From Pectinatus cerevisiiphilus (GTDB lineage: Bacteria; Bacillota; Negativicutes; Selenomonadales; Selenomonadaceae), in the NCBI RefSeq assembly GCF_004341685.1, contig NZ_SMAA01000005.1, forward strand, positions 62,001 to 126,000: a stretch of DNA of 64,000 nucleotides. Reading direction: 5' to 3'. The notes under the pieces were generated by a model. It ran no database searches, was not told the origin of the DNA, and was given only the letters and a program-made list of their open reading frames with translations. Below, one piece after another: positions 19,455 through 28,761 of this stretch. The position numbers were made by a program, and so were the translations under genes. The first letter of the stretch is position 1, and every line of letters starts with the position of its first letter.

Positions 19455-19509
19455 AAACCGGCCCCCAAAAGTTAGACCACTGAATCTAACTTTTGGGGGC
19501 CGGTTTTTT
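19455..19509 (+). terminator. Long-stem terminator after rpsR
   Basis: A perfect 22-bp inverted repeat (19455-19476 and 19485-19506, core GGCCCCCAAAAG/CTTTTGGGGGCC) with an 8-nt loop ends in TTTTTT. It is much longer than usual terminators in the window and could derive from a mobile-element end. Confidence 0.88.
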
Positions 19510-19573
19510 ATTATTCTACCTACAATTTAAATTATTGCTATCTAGAACCACTTACAAGAACACTTCATTATAA

Positions 19574-20008
19574 CTATCTGACTATCAACACAGGACAATC
19601 TGCCCGGCTAACCAAATATTGGCTAACACTGCCCATTATTATTTGCTTAATAGTTCCCAAACCTCTGCTGCCCATAACAATAAGGTCACTTTTCTTATCC
19701 TTTGAATATTTTAGTATCATCTTTGACGGATCGCCTATTTTTAATACATAAGACGCTTCTCTTTTTGCTGCACTGACCTTTTTCTTTGCCTGTTCCAATA
19801 CTCGTTTTCCTTCTTTATCAATATCATCAGGAACATAAGTATCCAATGACATTCTTTCCACTGCTGAAACTGCTGTATTTAGATCTATAACGTAGAGTAC
19901 TACTAATTCTGCCTGAGAAAGGCCTGCTATATATATAGCTTGTTCTAAAGCGCGTTCAGAATGAACCGACCCATCGATAGGAACTAAGATTGATTTTATT
20001 TCTCTCAT
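19574..20008 (-). CDS. Universal stress protein (UspA family)
   Basis: A 144-residue single-domain UspA protein, a cytoplasmic alpha/beta protein linked to stress survival. It begins MREIKSILVPIDGSVHSERA and carries the ATP-binding signature MGSRGLGTIKQIIMGSVSQY (G-2x-G-9x-G-S), so it is likely the nucleotide-binding type. It stands alone, divergent from thiC and convergent with rpsR. Confidence 0.9.
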   Translation of the reverse strand: MREIKSILVPIDGSVHSERALEQAIYIAGLSQAELVVLYVIDLNTAVSAVERMSLDTYVPDDIDKEGKRVLEQAKKKVSAAKREASYVLKIGDPSKMILKYSKDKKSDLIVMGSRGLGTIKQIIMGSVSQYLVSRADCPVLIVR

Positions 20009-20118
20009 AATATTTACACCCCTTCTATGAATTTTTTCGTATTGTTATCTGTATATTGTATTATTTCTATAAAAACATAAAAATACCTTGTAAAAAATCT
20101 ATCGACATCATCAAATGC

Positions 20119-20147
20119 TTGACACAGATTGCTTATTTTGCTAGACT
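20119..20147 (+). promoter_or_regulatory. Promoter of thiC
   Basis: TTGACA (20119-20124), a 17-bp spacer and TAGACT (20142-20147), immediately upstream of the TPP aptamer. The start point would be near 20155, so the first bases of the transcript enter the riboswitch. Confidence 0.8.
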
Positions 20148-20150
20148 GAA

Positions 20151-20235
20151 ATCAGCAGGGGTGCTTTATGCTGAGAGGGCAATCGCCCAACCCTTCGAAC
20201 CTGTTGGTTAATACCATTGTAGGGAAGCTGGCATA
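20151..20235 (+). promoter_or_regulatory. TPP (THI-box) riboswitch
   Basis: The aptamer is recognisable from CAGCAGGGGTGC, CTGAGAGGGC, ACCCTTCGAACCTGTTGGTTAATACC and GTAGGGAAGCTG, the conserved THI-box blocks. It binds thiamine pyrophosphate and here ends 10 bp before an intrinsic terminator, so it should stop thiC transcription when TPP is plentiful. The remainder of the 316-bp gap holds only the promoter and terminator. Confidence 0.95.
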
Positions 20236-20245
20236 GCTAATTTTA

Positions 20246-20275
20246 GTCTGCTTTCTTTTGAAGGCAGGCTTTTTT
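20246..20275 (+). terminator. Riboswitch expression-platform terminator
   Basis: A 10-bp stem (GTCTGCTTTC against GAAGGCAGGC, two G-T pairs) with a TTTT loop is followed by six T. It lies between the TPP aptamer and thiC. Confidence 0.85.
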
Positions 20276-20324
20276 ATTTAGATAATTTATTTTGGAATAG
20301 CAAACAGTAGAAAAGAGGATATAC

Positions 20325-21647
20325 ATGCACTATAAAACACAGATTGAAGCAGCAAGACAGGGAATTTTGACGGATCAAATTAAATTAGTTGCAAAAAAGG
20401 AAAACCGTCCAGCAGAATGGATTAGAGAAGGTGTTGCCAATGGTACTATCGCTATTCCTGCCAATGTGCATCATCAATCACTTTCAGCTGAAGGAATCGG
20501 TGACGGCTTAAAAACAAAAATCAATGTAAATCTTGGCATATCTGGTGATGCCAAAAATTATGATTTAGAAATGAATAAAGTGAAAATGGCTGTAAAAATG
20601 GGTGCTGAATCCATTATGGATCTGTCTAATTACGGAAAGACACATGAATTTCGTGAGAAACTAATTGACTATTCACCTGCTATGATAGGAACGGTTCCTA
20701 TGTATGATGCAATCGGCTATTTAGAAAAAGATCTGCTCAAAATGACTGCCGATGACTTTTTGCGCGTAGTAGAAGCCCATGCTAAAGAAGGCGTTGACTT
20801 TATGACTATCCATGCAGGCATCAACCGTCGTGCCATAGAAGGTTTTAAACGGTCAGGTCGCCGTATGAACATCGTGTCCCGCGGCGGTTCCTTGCTTTTT
20901 GCTTGGATGGAAATGACCGGCAATGAAAATCCTTTCTTTGAACACTATGATGATGTTTTAGAAATACTGCATGAACATGATGCTGTTATTTCTATAGGTG
21001 ATTCACTGCGCCCCGGCTGTCTCGATGATTCCACCGACGCCGGACAGATCGGTGAACTTATTGAAATCGGTTATCTTACTGAACGCGCGTGGAAAGCTGG
21101 CGTCCAAGTTCTTGTGGAAGGTCCTGGCCATATGGCAATAGATGAAATAGCTGCCAATATGAAACTTCAAAAAAGACTTTGCCACAATGCTCCATTTTAT
21201 GTACTTGGCCCATTGGTAACAGATATAGCACCTGGTTATGACCATATTACTTCAGCAATCGGCGGTGCCATAGCTGCATCAAACGGCGCTAATTTTCTAT
21301 GTTATGTTACTCCTGCTGAACATCTCCGCCTGCCTAATTTAGACGATGTACGTGATGGTATCATTGCCGCCAAAATTGCTGCTCATGCCGCCGATATAGC
21401 TAATAAGCTTCCCGGCGCCAGAGACCAGGACAACCGTATGGCTGATGCCCGCCAAAAGCTTGATTGGAATGCTATGTTTAAAGAAGCTATGGATCCTGAA
21501 AAGGCAAGACGCTATTATGAAAGCGTGCCACTCGCCCAAAAACATACTTGCTCTATGTGTGGAAAAATGTGTGCAGTAAGAACAACCAACAAAATTTTGA
21601 GCGGTGAAAAAGTCGTATTTTGCGATGAAAACGGAAAATGTGATTAA
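20325..21647 (+). CDS. thiC: Phosphomethylpyrimidine synthase ThiC
   Basis: ThiC converts aminoimidazole ribotide to hydroxymethylpyrimidine phosphate by radical SAM chemistry, the pyrimidine branch of thiamine synthesis. The 440-residue product is the short anaerobe type. It has [17 protein letters not shown]-like strand motifs, [32 protein letters not shown] and the C-terminal cluster motif CSMCGKMC, a CX2CX3C arrangement for the [4Fe-4S] site. It is directly controlled by the TPP riboswitch upstream and ends in its own terminator; no other thi genes are next to it. Confidence 0.96.
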   Translation: MHYKTQIEAARQGILTDQIKLVAKKENRPAEWIREGVANGTIAIPANVHHQSLSAEGIGDGLKTKINVNLGISGDAKNYDLEMNKVKMAVKMGAESIMDLSNYGKTHEFREKLIDYSPAMIGTVPMYDAIGYLEKDLLKMTADDFLRVVEAHAKEGVDFMTIHAGINRRAIEGFKRSGRRMNIVSRGGSLLFAWMEMTGNENPFFEHYDDVLEILHEHDAVISIGDSLRPGCLDDSTDAGQIGELIEIGYLTERAWKAGVQVLVEGPGHMAIDEIAANMKLQKRLCHNAPFYVLGPLVTDIAPGYDHITSAIGGAIAASNGANFLCYVTPAEHLRLPNLDDVRDGIIAAKIAAHAADIANKLPGARDQDNRMADARQKLDWNAMFKEAMDPEKARRYYESVPLAQKHTCSMCGKMCAVRTTNKILSGEKVVFCDENGKCD

Positions 21648-21650
21648 TAA

Positions 21651-21690
21651 AAATAGGAGTTTACGTCAAATGTCGTAAGCTCCTATTTTT
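21651..21690 (+). terminator. Intrinsic terminator of thiC
   Basis: A 15-bp stem (AAATAGGAGTTTACG / CGTAAGCTCCTATTT with one G-T pair), 8-nt loop and TTTTT. Confidence 0.88.
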
Positions 21691-21743
21691 ATTTAACTTG
21701 AAATAAACTTCTATATACAATTAGAATAATGAGGTTTGCTACC

Positions 21744-22586
21744 ATGATGGATCTACATTGCCATACTACTGCATCTGACGGCCAGTATTCTCCAGAAAAA
21801 GTTGTAGCTTTCGCCAAAGAAATTGGTATTTCTGTCCTTGCCATAACAGACCACGATACTATCGACGGCCTAGCCCGCGGTGAACAGGCTGCAAAAGCCG
21901 CGGGCATTCGTTTTATTCCAGGAATTGAAATAAATGCGCAGGGAACTAATGTCCATGTATTGGGCTATAATATTGCTTATAAAAGCCGTGCCGCGCAAGA
22001 TATCTGCATGGTCAATAAAAAGCTGCGTATCAAAAGAGCTGAAATGATATTAGCCTATTTAGCCAATAAAGAGGTTTATCTAACTTGGGCTGATCTTGAA
22101 AAATATACTTCTGGTGGAATAATTGCCCGCCCGCATTTTGCCCGGGCAATGGTCGAACACGGTTATGTCAATACAGTCAGTGAAGCTTTTACAAAGTATC
22201 TGGACACCAAAGAATTCCGTGCGATAAAACGCCCCCGTCCTACTGCCGAAGAAGCTGTAAAAATGATAAAGGCCATGCACGGTATTCCTGTACTGGCACA
22301 TCCAGCCCTACAGAAAAAAAGTGATGAAGCTCTGGAAAGTTTGCTGGTCCAGCTTAAATCAGTTGGCCTGCTCGGCATAGAATGTTATCACAGTGAACAT
22401 TCGGCAGACGATGTCCAAAAATGTCTTTCTCTCGCAGCAAAATATAATTTACTTATCACTGGCGGTAGCGATTTCCATGGGAAAAAAATAAAACCTGCTA
22501 TTAAACTTGGTACAGGCATCAATAATAATTTAAACTTTCATGATGAAGCTTTAATCTGCCAACTTATGCAAAATAAATATAGTTAA
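21744..22586 (+). CDS. PHP-domain phosphoesterase (YciV/RNase AM-like)
   Basis: A 280-residue metal-dependent phosphoesterase. The PHP motifs are visible: DLHCHTTASDG near the N-terminus, ITDHDTIDG, PGIEIN, HPA in the middle and GGSDFHG near the end. Relatives hydrolyse 3',5'-nucleoside bisphosphates or trim RNA 5' ends. The ATG at 21744 (MMDLHCH) is preferred over 21729 because TGAGG then lies 9 nt upstream; the ATG at 21747 is also possible. It is a single-gene unit between thiC and glmS. Confidence 0.88.
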   Translation: MMDLHCHTTASDGQYSPEKVVAFAKEIGISVLAITDHDTIDGLARGEQAAKAAGIRFIPGIEINAQGTNVHVLGYNIAYKSRAAQDICMVNKKLRIKRAEMILAYLANKEVYLTWADLEKYTSGGIIARPHFARAMVEHGYVNTVSEAFTKYLDTKEFRAIKRPRPTAEEAVKMIKAMHGIPVLAHPALQKKSDEALESLLVQLKSVGLLGIECYHSEHSADDVQKCLSLAAKYNLLITGGSDFHGKKIKPAIKLGTGINNNLNFHDEALICQLMQNKYS

Positions 22587-22664
22587 AATAAATCTCCTAA
22601 TTACCATATTACTATGATTTCCCCTATCCCGTACTTTTATTTAAACAAATAGCAAGATAATGGC

Positions 22665-22693
22665 TTGACCAAACAAGAAGTATATATTAGAAT
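22665..22693 (+). promoter_or_regulatory. Promoter of glmS
   Basis: TTGACC (22665-22670), a 17-bp spacer and TAGAAT (22688-22693). It leaves a leader of about 300 nt that contains the ribozyme; nothing else is seen in this 409-bp gap except a weak ACATGG/CCATG repeat. Confidence 0.75.
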
Positions 22694-22810
22694 ATGGAAG
22701 ACATGGGCGTTCTAATTGTCCATGCCCCATTATCCTTATCCATGTGCCGCAATCTGCCGCAGCACAGGCGATAAAAAGGAGGCCTTAACGTTTTATTAAA
22801 AAGCATATTG

Positions 22811-22930
22811 CTTAGCGCTGGCTCTTAATAAAAGAGGACGAGGAAGAGGTTGTCGAAGTATTCAGCGGATGCCTCTCGGCTGTAATCCGGTCGAAAAAAT
22901 TTGGCAAAACTGTAAGGTGACTTACAGTAC
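22811..22930 (+). ncRNA. glmS ribozyme (GlcN6P-activated riboswitch)
   Basis: The self-cleaving RNA that uses glucosamine-6-phosphate as cofactor. Conserved blocks are TTAGCGCTGG (cleavage expected between A22814 and G22815), GAGGACGAGGAAGAGG, GTCGAAGTATTCAGCGGATG, CCTCTCGGCTGTAATCCGG, the A-rich AAAAAATTTGGCAAAACTG and the closing hairpin CTGTAAG/CTTACAG (22910-22927). It lies 66 nt before the glmS start, its normal place, and lowers glmS expression when GlcN6P accumulates. Confidence 0.95.
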
Positions 22931-22995
22931 AATACAAAAAATAAGGATTGGCAGATACGTCTTTAATAATTATTTTATTTTGGAGGTATCTCATT

Positions 22996-24825
22996 ATGTG
23001 TGGAATTGTTGGTTATGTAGGAAGTAAACAAGCTGAACCATTTCTTATAGATGGTTTAACAAAACTGGAATATCGCGGTTATGACTCTGCCGGTATTGCA
23101 GTTATTGACAATGATAAAATTGATTTGGAAAAATGCGTTGGCCGGTTAGATGCATTGAAAGCCAAAATTAAAGGCCATGAACCAAAGGGTGTTATTGGTA
23201 TTGGTCATACAAGATGGGCAACCCATGGCGGCCCGTCTGATGTTAATGCCCATCCGCATTTGGACTGCAAGGGTGACTTTGCTGTCGTCCATAACGGCAT
23301 TATAGAAAATTACATGCAGCTTAAAGAAAAGCTTATTGAAAAAGGCCATAAATTTTTATCGGAAACAGATACCGAAGTGGTTGCCCATCTGCTTGAAGAA
23401 TTATACGATGGCGACTTTGAAACTGCTGTTCGTGAAGTTTTAAAAAGAATAGAAGGTTCTTATTCTCTCTTATTTATGTCCAGAAGAGATCCAGATAAAC
23501 TCATCTGCACTAAAAAAGATAATCCGCTCATTATTGGTCTTGGCGATGGAGAAAACTTCATAGCCTCTGATATTCCTGCTATAATTGGCTATACCCGCCG
23601 TAATTATATAATAAATGATGGTGAAATAGCAGTCGTTAAAAAAGATTCTATCTGGATAACTAATCAGGATGGACTGCCTGTAACCAAAAAAGTTTTTGAA
23701 GTAAATTGGAATGCTGAAGCTGCCGAAAAGGGCGGTTATGAACATTTCATGCTCAAAGAAATACATGAACAGCCTAAGGCTGTCCGTGATACAGTTATGC
23801 CTCGTATTGCTAAAGACAATTTGAGCGTAATACTCAATGAATTAAAATGGAATAAAGAATATCTTGATTCCTTCCATAAGATTTTTATAGTTGCCTGCGG
23901 TACAGCTTATCATGCAGGACTTGTTGGCAAATATTATATTGAAAAACTTGCCCGTATACCGGTTGAAGTGGATATTGCCTCAGAGTTCCGCTATCGTTCC
24001 CCGATTATTGACGAGCATACCTTGGTAATAGTTATAAGCCAGTCAGGCGAAACTATTGATACACTGGCCGCCCTAAAGGAAACGAAACGCCTTGGCGCAA
24101 AAACGCTAGCCATTACTAATGTTGTTGGTTCATCTATCGCCCGTGATGCCGATGAAGTAATTTATACTTGGGCAGGCCCTGAAATCGCTGTAGCTTCTAC
24201 AAAAGCATACACTACTCAGCTTGTTACCGTATTTTTACTGGCTATGTATATGGCCGGCATCAAAAAATGTATTTCACCTGAACGTACAAAACAACTGCTC
24301 ACCCAGTTACGTAAATTACCTGACCAAATTGACAGGACACTCGAAGATCCTGAACCGATTAAAACTTTTGCTAAAAAATATGGTTTCAACGAAGATGTTT
24401 TCTTTATCGGCCGTTCCCTTGATTATGATGTTGCTCTTGAAGGTGCCTTAAAGCTGAAAGAAATTTCTTACATCCACGCTGAAGCTTACGCTGCCGGCGA
24501 ATTGAAGCACGGTACACTAGCCCTCATCATCGAAGGCGTTCCCGTTATCGCTTTAGCAACGCAAAAAAGTGTTTATGAAAAAACAATCAGTAACATTAAA
24601 GAAATTAAAGCACGTGATGCCATTGTTATCGGGATCACTTCCGAAAGTAATGATACCTTGGTAAAATGTGTCGACCATGTAATCAAAGTTCCTAACACTG
24701 ATGAACTTTTGATTCCGCTTTTAACCGTAGTACCTCTACAGTTGCTGGCTTATTATGCGGCCATTACTCGTGGCTGTGATGTTGATAAACCTCGCAATCT
24801 GGCAAAATCAGTAACAGTTGAATAA
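22996..24825 (+). CDS. glmS: Glutamine--fructose-6-phosphate aminotransferase (isomerizing)
   Basis: GlmS makes glucosamine-6-phosphate from fructose-6-phosphate and glutamine, the entry to peptidoglycan and LPS amino sugars. The start is the ATG at 22996, giving MCGIVGYVG with the catalytic Cys as residue 2 after Met removal; the longer frame from 22948 is rejected since the Cys must be N-terminal, and GGAGG lies just upstream. The glutaminase domain has IGIGHTRWATHG; two SIS domains follow (ACGTAYHAG, VISQSGETIDT), ending KPRNLAKSVTVE. 609 residues, normal length. Controlled by the ribozyme upstream. Confidence 0.97.
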   Translation: MCGIVGYVGSKQAEPFLIDGLTKLEYRGYDSAGIAVIDNDKIDLEKCVGRLDALKAKIKGHEPKGVIGIGHTRWATHGGPSDVNAHPHLDCKGDFAVVHNGIIENYMQLKEKLIEKGHKFLSETDTEVVAHLLEELYDGDFETAVREVLKRIEGSYSLLFMSRRDPDKLICTKKDNPLIIGLGDGENFIASDIPAIIGYTRRNYIINDGEIAVVKKDSIWITNQDGLPVTKKVFEVNWNAEAAEKGGYEHFMLKEIHEQPKAVRDTVMPRIAKDNLSVILNELKWNKEYLDSFHKIFIVACGTAYHAGLVGKYYIEKLARIPVEVDIASEFRYRSPIIDEHTLVIVISQSGETIDTLAALKETKRLGAKTLAITNVVGSSIARDADEVIYTWAGPEIAVASTKAYTTQLVTVFLLAMYMAGIKKCISPERTKQLLTQLRKLPDQIDRTLEDPEPIKTFAKKYGFNEDVFFIGRSLDYDVALEGALKLKEISYIHAEAYAAGELKHGTLALIIEGVPVIALATQKSVYEKTISNIKEIKARDAIVIGITSESNDTLVKCVDHVIKVPNTDELLIPLLTVVPLQLLAYYAAITRGCDVDKPRNLAKSVTVE

Positions 24826-24839
24826 CGAAAACCGTTCAC

Positions 24840-24873
24840 AGGCTGCCGTGTTTAAATTGCGGCGGCCTTTTTT
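24840..24873 (+). terminator. Intrinsic terminator of glmS
   Basis: Stem AGGCTGCCG/CGGCGGCCT (9 bp, one G-T pair), 11-nt loop, then TTTTTT. Confidence 0.88.
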
Positions 24874-24979
24874 ATCATCATATTGTTGTTGTGCACTCGC
24901 CTGCTTTTAGCAAATACGTATTCAATTCAAAACCATTTTTTAACAGCAGTGCCCTACTATTATCAGGAGGTTTTATTTT

Positions 24980-25618
24980 ATGAAAGCATTTATTTTCGAT
25001 ATGGATGGGGTCATTATTGACAGCGAACCCATGCATAATGCCACACTTGCAGGAATAATGAAAGAATACCATATTGACACTGACGCCGAATACATGTATA
25101 CACTGAGCGGGCTTAATATTAACGCAATGTTCCAGAAAATAACAAAAGAAAAAGGATTATCCGTTCCTGTAGATATATTTGTCAATAAATACATCGAAAA
25201 AATTTTATCCCATATCAAGACAAATAAACTTAAATCCATAAATGGTATCTACGAATTATTAATAAACCTCAAGAAAAATAATATTCCTACCGCTGTGGCT
25301 TCATCTTCACCGATGGATTTCATTAAAGCCAATATAGACAAATTACATTTCAACGCATATTTTAAGTTTTTGCTCAGCGGCAATGAAGTAAAGCATGGTA
25401 AACCCGCGCCTGATATATATCTTGCTGCCGCCAAGCGGCTTGCCGTACCACCGCAGGACTGCGTTGTTCTCGAAGATTCGCATAACGGTGTGCTCGCAGC
25501 CAAATCAGCAGGAATGACCTGTATTGGCTTCCATAACCCCAATAGCGGAACGCAGGACATCAGCATGGCTGATATAATAGTCGACAGCATCCCGCAGATT
25601 GACCTTGCCTCACTTTAA
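24980..25618 (+). CDS. HAD-superfamily hydrolase (beta-phosphoglucomutase-like)
   Basis: A 212-residue cytosolic phosphatase or mutase. HAD motif I is FDMDGVIIDSEPMHN (residues 5-19) with the nucleophile Asp, motif II is SSSP, motif III the lysine in KHGKPAPDIY, and motif IV VLEDSHNGVLAAKSAG. The small helical cap between motifs I and II places it in the beta-phosphoglucomutase/phosphatase subclass. The substrate is unknown. ATG at 24980 with AGGAGG upstream; single-gene unit. Confidence 0.88.
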   Translation: MKAFIFDMDGVIIDSEPMHNATLAGIMKEYHIDTDAEYMYTLSGLNINAMFQKITKEKGLSVPVDIFVNKYIEKILSHIKTNKLKSINGIYELLINLKKNNIPTAVASSSPMDFIKANIDKLHFNAYFKFLLSGNEVKHGKPAPDIYLAAAKRLAVPPQDCVVLEDSHNGVLAAKSAGMTCIGFHNPNSGTQDISMADIIVDSIPQIDLASL

Positions 25619-25788
25619 TCTATTTTCCCTATATATTTTAAACTAAATCCACGCTTTTTCTATTTTCTAAATACAGGCAAATGCAGCCGTCCAGAAAACT
25701 TTGTTCATAATAAATATTGCTTCTAAAAAAGCAACGCAGTATAATTAACATATATTTTCTAACATGTACGAGGGAGGTTGATATTATT

Positions 25789-26091
25789 ATGATGAGTGAT
25801 TCTATGCGTGAAATGCTCGACCTTAAGGAACTTGCCCAAATAGTCAATGGTGTACATAATCCTAACGCTGATGCCTATCGCGCCCGGTTACGTAAAAGAA
25901 TGGACGCTATACCTGAATATGCTTATTTAAATTCACTGCGTATGGAAGATTTCAAAACGTTGGATGATTTATACGCTACTGTAAAAGGAATAAAAACCGA
26001 AGAAGACTTAGAAAAAAGAATTATCCGCACACCGGAAGTACAGAAAAGTGCTTTCCGCCGTTTATGGAAACAATTACCTAAAACTGCTTAA
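25789..26091 (+). CDS. Conserved-looking hypothetical protein, about 100 residues
   Basis: I do not recognise this protein. From the ATG at 25789 it is 100 residues, soluble, highly charged and helical, with no Cys, starting MMSDSMREMLDLKELAQIVN. It contains DAYRARLRKRMDAIPEYAYL and a basic C-terminus FRRLWKQLPKTA. A GGGAGG ribosome binding site lies 11 nt upstream (nearer to the first than the second ATG). The strong ribosome binding site and downstream terminator argue that it is real. No neighbour suggests a role. Confidence 0.65.
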   Translation: MMSDSMREMLDLKELAQIVNGVHNPNADAYRARLRKRMDAIPEYAYLNSLRMEDFKTLDDLYATVKGIKTEEDLEKRIIRTPEVQKSAFRRLWKQLPKTA

Positions 26092-26151
26092 CATTGTCCC
26101 ATATCGGTCTATGCATAATTTTTCCTATACTTCAACTTATATGAGCTTAAC

Positions 26152-26190
26152 AAAACCCGCTGTTAGATATCTTTTATAACAGCGGGTTTT
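26152..26190 (+). terminator. Intrinsic terminator (symmetrical A/T flanks)
   Basis: A 14-bp stem AAAACCCGCTGTTA/TAACAGCGGGTTTT with an 11-nt loop follows the hypothetical gene by 60 bp. The T run on the plus strand is only four long. Confidence 0.75.
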
Positions 26191-26343
26191 AAAATAAAAA
26201 GCACAAAATGCCAAAGTCAATACTATTCTGATAAAATATTGCTCTTATTTTTTTCCCATAAAACAATATACCACTAGTAAGAGGAAATAACCTATCGGTA
26301 TAGAACTAATTATTATATAAAATTGATAGTGAGGTGAATTGAT

Positions 26344-27186
26344 ATGTGTAATACTATTCCCGAAATAACCTTAAATGACGGTTTAAAGATCCCGTCTATA
26401 GGTTTCGGCACATATACGTTAAAAGGTCAAAGAGGCATTGAAGTTATAAAAGATGCTGTTAAAACAGGCTACCGTCTGCTCGACTCTGCTTTTAATTATG
26501 AAAATGAAGGCACTTTGGGCCGCGCCGTCAAGGAGTGCTCTATAGCGCGCAACCAATTATTCATCTGCTCAAAACTCCCCGGACGTCACCACGCCTATAA
26601 GGAAGCTTTGGAAACCATTGAAGAATCGCTTTATAGAGCCGATCTTGATTATTATGATATGTACCTCATCCATTGGCCTAATCCACGCGTCAATCAATAC
26701 GTAGAAGCCTGGCAAGCTCTTATCGAAGCCAAAAAGAGAGGTTATATACGTTCCATAGGTGTATGTAATTTTCTTCCTGAACATATTGATAGATTGATTA
26801 AAGAAACAGGTGTATGCCCAAGTATCAATCAGGTTGAACTGCATCCATATTTCAACCAAAAAGAACAAAGGGAATATAATGCCAAACATCACATTGTTAC
26901 ACAATCATGGAGCCCGCTCGGACGAGGCAATGCATTGCTTACAGATGCTGTTATCACTAAAATTGCCACTGCCCATCAAAAATCCATCTCACAAATTATT
27001 CTGCGTTGGCATACCCAGCTTGGTGCACTGCCTATTCCTAAGGCCTCCAGCATTAAACACCAGCAGGAAAATATCAATATTTTTGATTTTAAATTATCAA
27101 GTGCCGAAATGGAACAAATTTCCAGCTTAACCAGACCCGACGGACGTAGTTTTAACCAAGACCCAGCCGTTTACGAAGAATTTTAA
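26344..27186 (+). CDS. Aldo/keto reductase (2,5-diketogluconate reductase type)
   Basis: A 280-residue NADPH-dependent oxidoreductase with a TIM barrel. Visible motifs are the N-terminal IPSIGFGTYTLKG, the catalytic Asp-Tyr pair region RLLDSAFNYENEG, the lysine in FICSKLPGRHH, YLIHWPNPR with the active-site His, and the cofactor-binding IPKASSIKHQQENI. It reduces aldehydes or sugars in this family; the physiological substrate is not known. GAGGTGAATTG precedes the ATG. The CapA-like gene follows by 50 bp, perhaps in the same transcript. Confidence 0.9.
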   Translation: MCNTIPEITLNDGLKIPSIGFGTYTLKGQRGIEVIKDAVKTGYRLLDSAFNYENEGTLGRAVKECSIARNQLFICSKLPGRHHAYKEALETIEESLYRADLDYYDMYLIHWPNPRVNQYVEAWQALIEAKKRGYIRSIGVCNFLPEHIDRLIKETGVCPSINQVELHPYFNQKEQREYNAKHHIVTQSWSPLGRGNALLTDAVITKIATAHQKSISQIILRWHTQLGALPIPKASSIKHQQENINIFDFKLSSAEMEQISSLTRPDGRSFNQDPAVYEEF

Positions 27187-27236
27187 CCTGCTAAAAAATA
27201 TCACAATATATACCAATTTGTAAGGGAGCGTTTATA

Positions 27237-28532
27237 TTGTCACAGATAAGCATCGCCGCTGTAGGCGATTCATTCATCACCCAACATCTGCCTTGTGATG
27301 AGAAATTCAACGCACTGCAAGAATACTTTTTACAGCACGATGCCCGTTTTACCAATTTTGAGGTTCTACTCCATGATTTTGAAGTTTATCCGGCACCAGT
27401 AAGCGGCGGTACATGGGCTGCCGCCAGACCTGCTGTTCTCGAAGATATAAAAAAGCTAGGCTTCAATATAATTGCCTGGGCTAACAACCACAATATCGAT
27501 TGGAATCTCGGCGGGCTGTTAACCACTTTACATCATTTGGAAGACAGCGGGCTTGTCCATGCTGGAGTGGGACGTAACCTCGCAGAAGCAGGACAGCCCC
27601 GTTATTTGGACACGCCCAACGGCCGCTTGGCTCTAATCAGCGTCACTTCCACTATCTCGCCATGGGGAATGTCCAGTGCCCAGCGGCCTGATGTCCTCGG
27701 CCGCCCCGGTGCTAATGTACTTCGTTACCAAGCAGAACACAGGGTTCTTCCTAAACAATTAAAAACACTTAAAGAAATTCTTGAACAAACAGACATAAAT
27801 GCTAATCGCCGTTTAAACGAAATGGAAGGATTTGCCAAGCCCGTTGCAGACGGTTATTTTATAAATGATATCTGCATAAAAAGCGCAGATACTCCTGGCA
27901 CGATTACAAAAATGAACCCTAAAGATGCCGAACGTATCACCGCTTCTATAAGTGAAGCCAAACGGCAGGCAGACGTCGTCATCGTCAGCCATCACACGCA
28001 TGAAAGGAAAGGTCTCAATAAGCAGCTGCCCGCTGATTTTGCACGTGATTTTGCCCGCATGTGTATTGACAGCGGTGCCCATGCTTATATAGGACATGGT
28101 CCTCATATATGGCGCGGTATTGAGATTTATAATAAAAAGCCTATATTTTACAGTTTAGGCGATTTTATTTTTCAAAATGACTCCGTGGAAAGGCAACCCT
28201 CTGAATTTTATGATCTGTACAATTTGAACTCGAACAATAATGTTGCCGATGGTCTTGATTGCAGAAGTGCACACGATACACGCGGTCTGGCTGTTGATAG
28301 ACGCGTTTTTGAGTCAGCTGCCGTTTCCTTTTGCGTAAAAAATGGTTCCATTGATAAAATAGAACTGCGTCCCTTATCTCTAGGTTTTGAAAATGGTCGT
28401 GCCAGACGCGGCCGGCCAGAATTTGCCGACGAAACAAATGGCAAGCGCATTTTAAGTGAAATTGCTGCTCTTTCGGCAAACTATGGTACTAAAATAGATA
28501 TATCCCATAACTTGGGGACAATTATTGTGTAA
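27237..28532 (+). CDS. CapA-family protein (poly-gamma-glutamate synthesis type metallophosphatase fold)
   Basis: A 431-residue protein with the PGA_cap/calcineurin-like fold: N-terminal AAVGDSFITQ, the asparagine-histidine motif WANNHNIDW, IVSHHTHERKG and AYIGHGPHIWRGIEIYNKKP followed by YSLGDFIF. These supply metal ligands. CapA homologues act in capsule or poly-glutamate export, but this version lacks an obvious signal peptide or membrane anchor, so it may act in the cytosol. The start is a TTG at 27237, 8 nt after AAGGGAG. It follows the aldo/keto reductase. Confidence 0.85.
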   Translation: MSQISIAAVGDSFITQHLPCDEKFNALQEYFLQHDARFTNFEVLLHDFEVYPAPVSGGTWAAARPAVLEDIKKLGFNIIAWANNHNIDWNLGGLLTTLHHLEDSGLVHAGVGRNLAEAGQPRYLDTPNGRLALISVTSTISPWGMSSAQRPDVLGRPGANVLRYQAEHRVLPKQLKTLKEILEQTDINANRRLNEMEGFAKPVADGYFINDICIKSADTPGTITKMNPKDAERITASISEAKRQADVVIVSHHTHERKGLNKQLPADFARDFARMCIDSGAHAYIGHGPHIWRGIEIYNKKPIFYSLGDFIFQNDSVERQPSEFYDLYNLNSNNNVADGLDCRSAHDTRGLAVDRRVFESAAVSFCVKNGSIDKIELRPLSLGFENGRARRGRPEFADETNGKRILSEIAALSANYGTKIDISHNLGTIIV

Positions 28533-28630
28533 AATATACACTGCTTTTATCAGAATAACGGTCCCTGCTAGAAAATATCCCAACTATATGCTTATTAAAA
28601 TTTGTTAATGGACAAAAGAAAGGTTTACTG

Positions 28631-28729
28631 GTGGAAAAGATGCAAGATTTTTTATTTGACATTTTAGGTAAGGTCATTCCTGTTTTAGTGACAGTTATGC
28701 TGCTAATAGATAATATCATCAGCGCATGA
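28631..28729 (+). CDS. Candidate 32-residue membrane peptide
   Basis: From a GTG at 28631, with AAAGG 7 nt upstream, the frame reads MEKMQDFLFDILGKVIPVL then VTVMLLIDNIISA and a stop. It has a short polar N-terminus and one strongly hydrophobic helix, the shape of small membrane peptides and of some type I toxins. An intrinsic terminator begins 32 bp downstream. No antisense RNA partner is evident. The remaining part of the 331-bp gap between the CapA and glycerate kinase genes shows nothing else. It could be chance coding. Confidence 0.35.
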   Translation: MEKMQDFLFDILGKVIPVLVTVMLLIDNIISA

Positions 28730-28761
28730 ACTGGCCGCTCTTTCATTTTCTTACATTATAA

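Noticed and set aside
28522-28746. 74-codon minus-strand frame in the gap after the CapA gene
   Set aside because: No ribosome binding site or recognisable domain, and it is antisense to the more plausible small hydrophobic peptide.
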